Assembly (NCBI RefSeq): GCF_001509475.1
Contig: NZ_LLZG01000001.1
Location: 256,214-320,213 of the forward strand
Direction: 5' to 3'
Length of the DNA: 64,000 nt
Source of the DNA: Streptomyces regalis
Lineage (GTDB): Bacteria; Actinomycetota; Actinomycetes; Streptomycetales; Streptomycetaceae
The position numbers and the translations under genes are program-made. Below the pieces are notes generated by a model that did no database searches, was not told the origin of the DNA, and saw nothing but the letters and a program-made list of their open reading frames with translations. This document shows, one piece after another, positions 52,507 through 63,485 of this stretch. How positions within the stretch are numbered: position 1 is the stretch's first letter; the number at the start of each line of letters is the position of its first letter.

Positions 52507-54138
52507 TCAGTCCTCGGGCACCCGGAAGGTCCGCAGGAAGACGTCCAGGGCCTCCTGGTTGGCGGGGTCGTCCCAGTCGGCCTCCGGGGTCGACCAGCGC
52601 AGTGAGTAGCCCCGGTGTCCGTCGATGAGGAAGCCGCGGCCGAAGGTGCGGACACGGACGCCGTCCTTGTCCGAGAGCCATTCCATGTCGGCGGCCTTGT
52701 ACCCCTGGTACGTGGTCGCCTCGATCTCGCCGATCCGCTGGAACCCGCCCCGCTCCTCCAGGCCGGGTTGGACGTCGTCGCGCCAGACGGCTACGGGGTC
52801 CGAGCCCAGAGCCTCGCTGTAGGTGATGGCCAGTGTCCGCGGATCGCCGTCGGCGCTGAAGAAGACGCGGTACGCCAGGTCCGAAGCACGCTTGGTGCCG
52901 AGCGGCTGCCAGCCTTCGGGCAGGGCGACGGAGAAGCCGTCCGGTGACTTGTACGTCGTGTAGCCGCCGGGCAGGGCCGTACCCGACGGGGACGCGGTGG
53001 GCGTCCCCGCCTCCGTCGCTTCCTGCGTGGGGGACGAGCTGGGCGAGGAGCTGGGCGTGGGAGTGGGGGACGGGTCGGTGGGGGACGGACCGGTGGGGGA
53101 CGGGCCGGAGGGCGCCCGGGTGGAGGCGGACGGACCGGGCGCCGTGTCCGCCGCCGACGAGCCCGAGTCGTCCGGCCGGCCGCTGGTCACCCCGAGGACG
53201 GCGGCCGCGACGGTGACCACGGCGAGGGCGGTGCCGGCGACCATGGCGCGTCTGCCCCAGCCCGGTCCCACCGCGTACAGACCGCGCGGGCGGGGGCGCG
53301 ACTGCTCCTGCAGGGGATCCTCGGGGTCCTCGTGGAGGACGCGAACGAACGCCTCACGGACCACCGGCCGGCTCAGCCGCTCCCGGGAGTCCTTGCGCAG
53401 CAGCCCCTGCACGGCCTGGGTGAGCGGCCCGGCACGCACCGGGGCCCGCAGCGGAAGCCGGTCCACGCCCTTCAACGTGGCCTCGGGCCGGTCCCGTTCC
53501 CGATACGGCGGGCGCCCCTCGACCATTGTGTAGAGGATCGCGCCGAGCGCCCACAGATCGGACGCCGGACCGATGCGCTCGTCACGGGCCTGTTCCGGGG
53601 ACGCGTACGACGGCGCGGCGACCCGGGGCGCGAGGGTCGCGCCGGCCAGCCCGAACCCGGTGACCACGACGGAACCCTCGTCGCTCACGAAGACCTGGCC
53701 CGGGCTCAGCTCGCCGTGGGTGATGCCCGCGACGTGCGCGGCCTCCAGCACGTCGAGCAGTTCGAGGCCGATGCGGGCGGCCCGTACATGGTTGAACGTG
53801 CGCTGCTGGGTGAGGAGTTCGCCCAGGGGCGTGGCGTCGATCCACTCGGTGACGATCCACAGGCTGCCGGACTCCTCGACGGCGTCCAGGACGGTGGCGA
53901 CCCGGCCCGGGCGCAGCAGCCCCATCCGCTCGGACGCCCGCAGGATCCGCGAGGTGGCCCGGCGCGCGTGCTCGGGGCACGGGTCTTCGGGGAGCCCGAT
54001 TTGAGTGAGGAGGCACGGGTGTTCGGTTTCCGTGTCCTCCCCGTAGTAACTGACGCGATTCGTCTCGCGATGGACGACATCGACGAGCCGGTACCTTCCG
54101 GCGACCAACTCCGCTGTGGAGACACGCGCCTTGACCAT
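52507..54138 (-). CDS. membrane-anchored protein pseudokinase
   Basis: 543 aa. Residues 15-270 have a kinase fold, but the catalytic loop is HGELSPGQ (141-148) instead of HRDxKPxN, and DFG is GFG (161-163). No VAIK-type lysine is obvious (the position reads CLLTQI). A membrane segment (about 275-297, VAGTALAVVTVAAAVLGV) is followed by a long Ser/Pro/Thr linker and an extracellular domain of ~150 residues beginning TTYKSPDGFSVALPEGW. Probably a non-catalytic sensor or scaffold rather than an active PknB-like kinase. A start at 54138 is preferred (GAGGG 6 bases upstream) over 54144. Confidence 0.85.
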   Translation of the reverse strand: MVKARVSTAELVAGRYRLVDVVHRETNRVSYYGEDTETEHPCLLTQIGLPEDPCPEHARRATSRILRASERMGLLRPGRVATVLDAVEESGSLWIVTEWIDATPLGELLTQQRTFNHVRAARIGLELLDVLEAAHVAGITHGELSPGQVFVSDEGSVVVTGFGLAGATLAPRVAAPSYASPEQARDERIGPASDLWALGAILYTMVEGRPPYRERDRPEATLKGVDRLPLRAPVRAGPLTQAVQGLLRKDSRERLSRPVVREAFVRVLHEDPEDPLQEQSRPRPRGLYAVGPGWGRRAMVAGTALAVVTVAAAVLGVTSGRPDDSGSSAADTAPGPSASTRAPSGPSPTGPSPTDPSPTPTPSSSPSSSPTQEATEAGTPTASPSGTALPGGYTTYKSPDGFSVALPEGWQPLGTKRASDLAYRVFFSADGDPRTLAITYSEALGSDPVAVWRDDVQPGLEERGGFQRIGEIEATTYQGYKAADMEWLSDKDGVRVRTFGRGFLIDGHRGYSLRWSTPEADWDDPANQEALDVFLRTFRVPED

Positions 54139-54301
54139 GGTCATCCCTCGCTGAACCCCTGGCTCTCATTTCTCACAGGAAGTACGAGAGGTGTGACGGG
54201 AAGCGTTCAACGAAATCCTCAACTAAAAGGCGTCTCTTTTGCTTTGCTCCTTACGCATGAGTAAGCATCCGGAAAGACAAGGGAATTGAGCCAGCGGGGC
54301 T

Positions 54302-55270
54302 TCAGTGAAGGCCGAAATCCGTCGCCCAGCGCAGCACGTCCCCGGTCGTCGCGTTGCCCCCGCATACGACCAACCCGAGCCGGGCTCCGTCCCCGACCCG
54401 CTCCACCACGCGCCGGGCCGCGGGCAGCAGACAGCCGGCGGCCGGCTCCGTCCACACCTTGGCGTGCTCGGCGAGGTCGAGCACGCCCCGCACCGCGTCC
54501 CGGTCCGGGACCACGAGCACCTCGTCGACCAGGGCGGACACATGGTCGTACGTAAGCTGCGACACGGCCGGCGCACTCAGTGTGGACACGATCGACGACA
54601 GCGCCACCGGCACCGGCGCGCCCGCCGCCAGCGCCTCGGACATGGCCGCGGCGCCCTCGGTCTCCACACCCCAGATCCGCACGTGAGGACGGCGGGCCCG
54701 CAGTGCCACCGCGACGCCGGCGACGAGCCCGCCGCCCCCGACGCTGACGAGCACGTCCGTGAGGTCACCGGCGTCGTCGGCGAGCTCCAGCCCGACCGTG
54801 CCCTGGCCGGCGATCACCAAGGGGTCGTCGAAGGGATGGACGAGCGTCAGTCCCTCGTCCCGCAGCCGGGTGACGAGCGAGAACGCGCCGTCCATGTCGT
54901 CCGTCAGCCGCACCGACGCCCCCGCGTCCTCGACGATCCGGATGGAGCGGGCCGGCGCCGTACGGGGCATCACCACGGTGGCCTTCACGTCGTGGACGGC
55001 GGCCGTCATCGCCAGGGCGATGCCGTGGTTGCCCCCGCTGACCGCCACGACCCCGGCGGCGCGCTGGGCGTCGCTCAGCGACAGCAGCTTCGCCGTCGCC
55101 CCGCGGACCTTGAACGAGCCGGTGCGCTGGAGGAGTTCGAGTTTGGCCGTGACCGGGACGCCGAGGAGGGCCGACAGGCCGGGGCTGGGTACGGTCGGGG
55201 TGTGTACGACGTGGCCGGCGATGAGGTCGGCCGCTGCTTCGACGTCCGAGATCCCGATCAAGGCAGTCAC
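54302..55270 (-). CDS. PLP-dependent threonine/serine dehydratase
   Basis: 322 aa fold-type II PLP enzyme. PLP lysine in GSFKVRGA, VSGGNHGIA and the phosphate-binding VGGGGLVAG are standard for threonine/serine dehydratases, and the short length (no ACT domain) fits the catabolic or racemase-like group. It converts Thr or Ser to a 2-oxo acid and ammonia. The start is uncertain: GTG 55270 or TTG 55262. Confidence 0.85.
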   Translation of the reverse strand: MTALIGISDVEAAADLIAGHVVHTPTVPSPGLSALLGVPVTAKLELLQRTGSFKVRGATAKLLSLSDAQRAAGVVAVSGGNHGIALAMTAAVHDVKATVVMPRTAPARSIRIVEDAGASVRLTDDMDGAFSLVTRLRDEGLTLVHPFDDPLVIAGQGTVGLELADDAGDLTDVLVSVGGGGLVAGVAVALRARRPHVRIWGVETEGAAAMSEALAAGAPVPVALSSIVSTLSAPAVSQLTYDHVSALVDEVLVVPDRDAVRGVLDLAEHAKVWTEPAAGCLLPAARRVVERVGDGARLGLVVCGGNATTGDVLRWATDFGLH

Positions 55271-55401
55271 CTTTCTGGCGCGGGGGCGGTGAACCACGCC
55301 GCTTCGCACCCTGACGCGGGTGGTGACGCCGGTCAACTCGGTTTCGCTGTGGGCGGCACGGTGACGCGTGGTTCACGGCCGTACGGCGGTGAACTGTGCT
55401 T

Positions 55402-56433
55402 TCACAGATCGCGCCGCACGACGAAGTCGAGCAGCGCGCGCAACTCCTCGGCGGCCCTGGCCTCCAGCGGTACCTCGGCGAGAGCCGCCTGCACGGCGGT
55501 CACATGGCGCCGCGCTTCGGCCAGCGCGGCCGAGCGGCCACCCGACTCCTCGATCAGTGCGGCCGCCTCGCCGGGGTCGGTGGCCGACTCCAGGAGCGCG
55601 CAGAGACGACCGGCGGCGGGGGAGTCGAGCGCGGCCAGCACGGGGAACGTCTTCTTCCGCTCCCGCAGGTCGCCATACACGGGTTTGCCGGTGACGGCGG
55701 GGTCGCCCCAGATGCCCAGCAGATCGTCGACCATTTGGAAGGCGATACCCAGATGCCGGCCGGCACGGTCGAGGGCGGAGACGGCCGCGGGCGGCGCACC
55801 GCCGAGCAGAGCGCCCAGCGCGGCCGCACAGCCCAGCAGGGCGCCCGTCTTGTGCTCGGCCATCGTCCGGTACTCGTCCGGCCGCACCCGCTCCGGGCCC
55901 GCCCAGGGACGCGTGGCGAACAGCAGGTCGTCCGCCTGCCCACGCACCAGGTCCTGCAACGCCACCGACAGCAGCCGTACGGCCTGCGGGCCCGCCGGTG
56001 CCACGGCGAGCGTCTCGACCGCGAGCGCGAACAGCGCGTCCCCGGCGAGAACGGCGGGTCCTGTGCCGTACGCCTTCCACACGGTGGGGCGGCGGCGTCG
56101 GGACGCGTCGCCGTCCATGATGTCGTCGTGCAGCAGGGAGAAGGCGTGCACCAGCTCGACCGCAACCGCCCCGGGCACCGCGACACGCCCGGGCGCACCG
56201 GCCGCCTCGGCCCCGAGAACCGCCAGCGCCTGCCGTACGCCCTTCCCGCCGGACACCGCGGTTGGTGCGCCGCCCACCTCGCACCAGCCGAAGGAGTACG
56301 CGGCCATCTCACCGACCCACGGATGCGTCCGCCCCACCGCCTCCCGCAGTGCGGGCAGCACCAAGGCGCGGCAGCGTTCGAGGACTTGGCGGGCGTCTGT
56401 CGGCGCCTGTACTGCAGAGGGGAACACCGTCAC
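55402..56433 (-). CDS. polyprenyl (geranylgeranyl-type) diphosphate synthase
   Basis: 343 aa isoprenyl diphosphate synthase. First Asp-rich motif DDIMD at 103-107 with the expected downstream RRRRPT; second motif DDLLGIWGDP with KKTFP after it. The two residues before the first motif are Leu-His, leaving a medium-length chain as in GGPP synthases. Product length cannot be set by reading alone. Coupled to the TPR gene by a 4-base overlap. No terpene cyclase is adjacent except the encapsulin operon 16 kb away. Confidence 0.88.
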   Translation of the reverse strand: MTVFPSAVQAPTDARQVLERCRALVLPALREAVGRTHPWVGEMAAYSFGWCEVGGAPTAVSGGKGVRQALAVLGAEAAGAPGRVAVPGAVAVELVHAFSLLHDDIMDGDASRRRRPTVWKAYGTGPAVLAGDALFALAVETLAVAPAGPQAVRLLSVALQDLVRGQADDLLFATRPWAGPERVRPDEYRTMAEHKTGALLGCAAALGALLGGAPPAAVSALDRAGRHLGIAFQMVDDLLGIWGDPAVTGKPVYGDLRERKKTFPVLAALDSPAAGRLCALLESATDPGEAAALIEESGGRSAALAEARRHVTAVQAALAEVPLEARAAEELRALLDFVVRRDL

Positions 56434-57515
56434 CGTACGGCCACCGCCCCGGCGCCCACCACGCCATGCCCAGCAGGATTTTCCGCATCCTCCACGGCGC
56501 AGAACTCCTCCTGCGCACGCGCCACCATCTCCCGCGCGTGCCGCAGCCCGATCCGCTCCAACACCCCCGCCAGCTCGGCCAGTTCAGCGGCGGTCTCGGC
56601 ACGGTCGCGCCCCAGCCGGGCCCGCGACTTGGCCAGCCCCAGCCGGGACAGCGCCTCCCCGCGCGGCTCGCTCATGGCGCGGAACTCCGCGAGCGCCTGC
56701 TCGTAGAGATCCCGGGCCTCCGCGTAACGCCCGGCTCGGTACAGGACGTTGCCGCGCATCTTGTGGTTGTAGGCCAGCGCGCTGGAGAGCTTCATCGCAC
56801 GGCATGTCGCCTCCGCCTCGGACAGCAGGGCCAGCGCCCGCTCGGCGTCGCCGTCGCGCACCGACACGATGTCCGCGAGTCCGCGCAGCGCCCAGGCGTG
56901 GCCGCGCCGGTCGTCGGCACGCGCGGCGATCTCGGCGGCCTCCTCGAACAGGGCGTACGCGGTGTCGTACGACCCGGTGTTGCGATGGATCTGGGCTATG
57001 CCCTCCAGCGCCCACACCGTGTGCCGCGCCTCACCGCGCCGCCGTGCCTCGGCCAGCAGCTGCTCGTGCAGCCGGTGGACGGCTTCGTAGTCGCCCTGGA
57101 TCCGGCCGGTCTCCGCCAGACCGGCCAGCGAGTAGCCGCGTACGACGATGTCGCCGCCGCGCTCGCCGAGGTCCGCCGCGAGCTGGAGCAGCCGCCGGGC
57201 CAGGGGGAACGCGCCGCGCTGCCGGGCCAGCGTGCCGCCGCTCCACAGCGCCCATGCCATCGCCGCGGTGTCGCCGGCCTCCCGGGCGGCGTGGTAGCTC
57301 GCCTTCCACGCCCGGTCTGCGTCCCCGACCTGCCCCAGCCGGCGGTGCGCCTCGGCGACCGCGAGCCCCGAGCGGGCCGCCTCGTCGTGCTGCCCGGCCC
57401 GCTCGGCGGCCTGCAACTGCTCGGTGCCGGCGGCCAGTACGTCGGTGAGCGACGAGTTGACGGACAGTGTGGTCAGGGCGCCCTGGTACTCGGGGGCGAA
57501 TGCCTTGCCGTACAT
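56430..57515 (-). CDS. tetratricopeptide-repeat protein
   Basis: 361 aa, almost entirely TPR-like helix pairs with the W/L/G/Y/A/F/A/P spacing (AWALWSGGTLARQRGAFPLARRLLQLA, YDTAYALFEEAAEIAARAD, GRYAEARDLYEQALAEF). It resembles the TPR region of SARP/LuxR regulators but has no DNA-binding domain, so a protein-protein scaffold is likely. ATG 57515 has GAGGG 5 bases upstream. First gene of a two-gene operon with the polyprenyl synthase, transcribed out of a 13-bp repeat array. Confidence 0.85.
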   Translation of the reverse strand: MYGKAFAPEYQGALTTLSVNSSLTDVLAAGTEQLQAAERAGQHDEAARSGLAVAEAHRRLGQVGDADRAWKASYHAAREAGDTAAMAWALWSGGTLARQRGAFPLARRLLQLAADLGERGGDIVVRGYSLAGLAETGRIQGDYEAVHRLHEQLLAEARRRGEARHTVWALEGIAQIHRNTGSYDTAYALFEEAAEIAARADDRRGHAWALRGLADIVSVRDGDAERALALLSEAEATCRAMKLSSALAYNHKMRGNVLYRAGRYAEARDLYEQALAEFRAMSEPRGEALSRLGLAKSRARLGRDRAETAAELAELAGVLERIGLRHAREMVARAQEEFCAVEDAENPAGHGVVGAGAVAVR

Positions 57516-57531
57516 CGATCCCTCTCGGTTC

Positions 57532-57590
57532 ATATACACGCGATGTATACGCTCTGTGTATACGTCACATGTATACGTCGTGTGTATAGA
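57532..57590. promoter_or_regulatory. 13-bp-periodic GTATAC operator array
   Basis: Hexamers at 57532 (ATATAC), 57545, 57558, 57571 (GTATAC) and 57584 (GTATAG) are spaced exactly 13 bases. Three of the five are perfect GTATAC palindromes preceded by T. It lies immediately upstream of the TPR-polyprenyl synthase operon and contains its likely promoter. Looks like a multimeric repressor/activator site. Confidence 0.7.
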
Positions 57591-57602
57591 GCGTTGAAAA
57601 GC

Positions 57603-57626
57603 CGCCCTGGCCCAGGGGCCAGGGCG
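57603..57626 (-). terminator. terminator of the AIM24 gene
   Basis: Perfect 11-bp stem CGCCCTGGCCC with a 2-base loop, followed on the minus strand by GGCTTTTC. Located 75 bases past the stop. Confidence 0.75.
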
Positions 57627-57700
57627 TCACCTGTTGTTGATCAAGACGCCGACACGACAGAGAGGGTTGTCCGTGAGGCGCAGATCACTGCCGGGGACGG

Positions 57701-58378
57701 TCAGTGCTGCTGGGCCTTCTGCGGCGTCGCCTCGCTCGGCCGGACGACCACATGGCCCTGACCCTGCAGCATCAGCTGCACCGCCTCCCCGGAACCGCCG
57801 CGCAGCATCGAGCCGAGGGACTGCGAACGGTGCAGCGAGGTCTGCAGCCCGGCGGTCCAGCCGACCACCGCGTCCGTGTCGACGTACACCGGGTACTGCG
57901 CAGAGACCGGGATGACCAGGGGATTGCCCTCACACACCAGCCCCAGGCGGCCTTGTCCCGTGAAGACGCTGTTGAACAGGCCGCCACCGGCGATGCCGGC
58001 ACCCTTCACCGTCGCGATCCGGTACGACAACGAGGCGTCGAAACACAGGACGTTGCGGCCGTTGACCGTGAACTCGTCGCCCGGGTCGACCTCGACGATG
58101 AAGCAGTTCTGCGCCTCGTGCGCGAACCAGGCCTCACCCTGCCCGCGCACCGCCATCAGCGGCAGCCCCTCACCGGTCACGGCCCGCTTGAGCATGCCGC
58201 CCACGCCCTGGCCCTTGCGCTCGAACTGGAGGTTGCCGCGGTAGGCGACCATCGCGCCCTGCCGGGCGTGCATCTCGCCGTTCACCGCGTACTTGATGCA
58301 TTTGGCGTTCTCGATCGTCATGCCCGGCGCCGAGGCGGGCTGGACCATGTGCTCGCTGGAAAAGAGGTCACCCTTCAT
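57701..58378 (-). CDS. AIM24 family protein
   Basis: 225 aa beta-sandwich of the AIM24/TIGR00266 type, with repeated Gly-rich strands (GGMLKRAVTGEGLPLMAVRGQGEAWFAHEAQ, GGGLFNSVFTGQGRLGLVCEGNPLVIP). Bacterial members occur with TerD-like proteins in envelope and stress systems, and the next gene upstream is a TerD fusion. It starts 67 bases downstream of that gene. Role not established. ATG 58378. Confidence 0.87.
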   Translation of the reverse strand: MKGDLFSSEHMVQPASAPGMTIENAKCIKYAVNGEMHARQGAMVAYRGNLQFERKGQGVGGMLKRAVTGEGLPLMAVRGQGEAWFAHEAQNCFIVEVDPGDEFTVNGRNVLCFDASLSYRIATVKGAGIAGGGLFNSVFTGQGRLGLVCEGNPLVIPVSAQYPVYVDTDAVVGWTAGLQTSLHRSQSLGSMLRGGSGEAVQLMLQGQGHVVVRPSEATPQKAQQH

Positions 58379-58445
58379 GGGGGCATCCTGTCCCGGACGG
58401 TCCCGTTCCGACCCCGGATCGCGGCATGTCGCTGTCCTCCAGCCG

Positions 58446-59873
58446 TCAGGCACCGAAGAGTTGAGTCCAGTACGTCCCCGCCGGTCCGCCGCCCGCGAAG
58501 CCGATCCCTAGGTGGGTGAAGTCGCGCTTCAGGATGTTGGCGCGGTGGCCGGGGCTGTTCATCCAGCCCTCCACGACCTCGGCGGGGGAGCGCTGGCCGC
58601 ACGCTATGTTTTCGCCGATCGAACGCCGCGTGGAGCCCGCGGCGGCGGCCCGGTCCCACGGCTGGCTTCCCTCGGGCGAGGTGTGGGAGTAGAACGCCCG
58701 GGCCACCATGTCCGCACTGTGCGCCTGCGCGGCGGTGGTCAGCACGGGGTCGACGGCCAGCGGAGGCAGCCCTGACCTGGCCCGCTCCCGGTTGGTCAGG
58801 TCGACGACCTCGGCCGCGGTACGGGACAGGTCGCCCGGCGTGAGCGGTCTGGCCCACAGCGCGGTCCAGTAGGTGTCACCCGAGCGGCCGCCCGTGACAT
58901 ACGCCAGGGCGGCGTGGGTGAAGGCCGGGTCGTGCAGGGTGCGGCGGGCCTGTTCGGTGCGCAGGCAGTAGGCGACGAACTCGGCGGGTGTGCGGGGGCC
59001 GGAGACCAGGTGCTCGCCGACGGTGAGATACGCGTACCCCGCAGCGGTGATGCGCTGATACACGGAGACGCCGTCGCGGCCCTCGACGCCGAGCCGTCCT
59101 GCCCCGGCCATGGAGGAGGCGTGAGCCTGGGCGGCGGAGGCGAGGCGGGCGTCGAGGGCGACCGGCGGTGAACCGATGTCGGCGCGGGCGGAGTTGACCA
59201 GGCCCAGGAAGCCGTCGCGATCCGGGAACGGGGCGTGCGGGGCGGTGACGGCGGACAGCGTCTGCATCGTGGGCCGTGCGGTGGGCGCAGGCCGAGCGGC
59301 GGGCATGGGAGGAGAGAGGGGTGCGGGCGGGCCGACGGGCGACGGCGGTGCGGGCGTCGACGGGACAGAGGACGGGGCCGGGGACGGAGTTGCGTCCTCG
59401 ATGACGTCCACCCCGAAATCGCGCGCGAGCCCCGCCAGTCCGTCCGCGTACCCCTGCCCCAGGGCCCGCAGCTTCCAGCCGCCGCCACGCCGGTAGATCT
59501 CCGCGAGCAGCAGCACCGTCTCCTGTCGGGGGCGCGGCGGGGCGAACCGGGCGATCGGGTGGCCGCCCGGGCCGGTGACATGGAGCGTGGGGGAGGGCAG
59601 GCGGCCCAGGGGAATGCCGGGGTCGGCGGGGCTGATGACCACCGTGACCCGGGTGGCCCCGGGGCGCAGTCGCGGTGGGTCGACGGTCAGGGTGTCGCCG
59701 TGGAGTCCGGTACCTGGAGCGGACGGCTGGTTGTAGAACACGAAGTCGGCGTCGCCCCGGACCTTGCCGCTGTCGTCGGTGATCAGTGCGGACACGTCGA
59801 AGGGGCCGGGCACCCGGACGGTCACGCCGCCGCCCGGGAGGGGCAGATTGCCCCCGGGAACCAACTCGCTCAT
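58446..59873 (-). CDS. TerD domain fused to two CAP/SCP domains
   Basis: 475 aa. Residues 1-165 are a TerD domain (VPGGNLPLPGG, TDDSGKVRGDADFVFYNQP), normally cytosolic calcium-binding stress proteins. A Pro/Ala linker (166-215) follows. Two CAP domains come next: CAP1 about 218-340 (FLGLVNSARADIGSPPVALD, VSVYQRITAAGY) and CAP2 about 345-475 (VVDLTNRERARSGLPPLAVD, HSADMVARAFYSHTSPEG, GENIACGQRSPAEVVEGWMNSPGHRANIL). CAP2 has the conserved His/Glu set; CAP1 is partly degenerate. No signal peptide. Upstream of AIM24 in the same direction. Such fusions are part of the Ter-associated repertoire. Confidence 0.88.
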   Translation of the reverse strand: MSELVPGGNLPLPGGGVTVRVPGPFDVSALITDDSGKVRGDADFVFYNQPSAPGTGLHGDTLTVDPPRLRPGATRVTVVISPADPGIPLGRLPSPTLHVTGPGGHPIARFAPPRPRQETVLLLAEIYRRGGGWKLRALGQGYADGLAGLARDFGVDVIEDATPSPAPSSVPSTPAPPSPVGPPAPLSPPMPAARPAPTARPTMQTLSAVTAPHAPFPDRDGFLGLVNSARADIGSPPVALDARLASAAQAHASSMAGAGRLGVEGRDGVSVYQRITAAGYAYLTVGEHLVSGPRTPAEFVAYCLRTEQARRTLHDPAFTHAALAYVTGGRSGDTYWTALWARPLTPGDLSRTAAEVVDLTNRERARSGLPPLAVDPVLTTAAQAHSADMVARAFYSHTSPEGSQPWDRAAAAGSTRRSIGENIACGQRSPAEVVEGWMNSPGHRANILKRDFTHLGIGFAGGGPAGTYWTQLFGA

Positions 59874-59895
59874 CGTGCCGTCCTGGTGGGTGCTT

Positions 59896-59938
59896 CGAGA
59901 TCCGGTGGGGATGTCCGGAAAACGTCCACCGGATCTCG
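59896..59938 (-). terminator. terminator of the serine hydrolase gene
   Basis: 13-bp perfect stem CGAGATCCGGTGG / CCACCGGATCTCG around a 17-base loop, between the hydrolase stop and the TerD-CAP start. Confidence 0.65.
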
Positions 59939-59976
59939 TGGGTTCCCGCCGGTCGGGATGACGGTGTGGCGGCGCC

Positions 59977-62197
<2,221 letters not shown>

Positions 62198-62201
<4 letters not shown>

Positions 62202-63388
62202 GGGCCGAACTTCCGCTCGCCGCCGTCCTGTTGACGGTCGTCGCCTGCCAGTCCCCGACCGCCGAGGCAACCGCCGGCCCCAGCGGCGTCGTCACCTGGG
62301 CGGCGAGCGCCGACCGTATGGGCGACGGCATCGCCGGCCGCAGCTACCGGCTCGTCGTGCACACCAGCGTGGGCGGAACCGACCTGCGGATCCGGCTCTC
62401 CAACGCCTTCGGGGACCGGCCGATCACCTTCGACAGCGTCTACGCGGGCATCCAGCAGGAGGGCGCCGAGTTGCGGCCGGGCAGCAACCGGCGGCTGGCC
62501 TTCGGCGGCGAGCGCACGGTCACCGTGCCCGCCGGCAGCACCGTGTGGAGCGACCCGCTGCCCGGCAGGCTGCCCGCCGCGACCGACCTCGTCGTCAGCC
62601 TGCACAGCCCGGACGCGGGTGGACCCGCGAGCGGTCACTGGATGGCCCTGCAGCAGTCGTACGCCACCCAGGGCGACCACACCGCCGAGGAGAGCGGTGC
62701 CGCCTGGACCGTCCCGACCGGCTCCTGGTTCTACCTCGACGCCGTCTCCGTACACGTCCCCGCGGGCACCGGAGCGGTGGCCGCCCTCGGTGACTCCATC
62801 ACCGACGGCTGGCAGTCCACCACCGACCTGAACCGCCGCTGGCCCGACTACCTGGCCCGCCGCCTGCAACGGGCGGACACGGCGGTGAAGGGCGTGGCCA
62901 ACGAGGGCATCGCCGGGAACAAGGTCCTCGCGGACAACCCCGCCCAGAGTGCACTGAACCGGCTGGAGCGGGATGTCCTGTCCCAGCCGGGCGTGGGGAC
63001 CGTGTTCCTGTTCCAGGGCGTGAACGACATCAAGGCCCATACGGGCGTCACGGCCGAGGACCTGATCGACGGTTACCGCGAGATCGTCGAGCGGGTGCAC
63101 ACGGCCGGCAAGTGCGTCGTCGGCGCGACCGTCGGGCCGTTCAAGGGCTGGCACGAATGGGACCCGGCCGCCGAGGCCGTGCGCCAGGAGGTGAACGCCT
63201 TCATCCGCACCAGCGGTGCGTTCGACGCCGTGACCGACTTCGACCGCATCCTGCGCAGCCCCTACGACCCCGCACGCATGCTTCCGGCTCTCGACGGCGG
63301 CGACCACATCCACCCCAACGACAAGGGGATGCAGGCGATGGCCGATGCTGTCGACCTGACCGCCCTGGACTGCGACACCATCGGCTGA
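62198..63388 (+). CDS. secreted SGNH/GDSL esterase-like lipoprotein
   Basis: 396 aa from GTG 62198. Short signal with lipobox VVAC at about 14-17. A beta-sandwich (about 25-180) precedes the SGNH domain: block I ALGDSITDGWQ, block III GVNDIKAHTG and block V DHIHPND (catalytic Asp/His). This domain order occurs in rhamnogalacturonan acetylesterase-like and other carbohydrate esterases. The GTGA overlap with the GH95 pseudogene stop indicates they once formed an operon acting on plant polysaccharide. The substrate is inferred only from that context. Confidence 0.85.
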
Positions 63389-63485
63389 TGCGGGCGACGG
63401 GGAGTCAGCCGACCGTCTCCTCGCGGGTGATCAGGCCCGTCCCGACAGGCGATCGCCACCGCCTCCGTGCGCGCGGCTGGCTGAG

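Noticed and set aside
54305..57448. 1047-codon open frame on the plus strand
   Set aside because: It is antisense to the dehydratase, polyprenyl synthase and TPR genes, is Arg/Pro/His-rich with no domain, and exists because high GC3 suppresses stops on the opposite strand.
57532..57590. Iteron replication origin
   Set aside because: The repeats look iteron-like, but no replication protein, AT-rich melting region or partition gene is nearby and the array sits in a promoter position.
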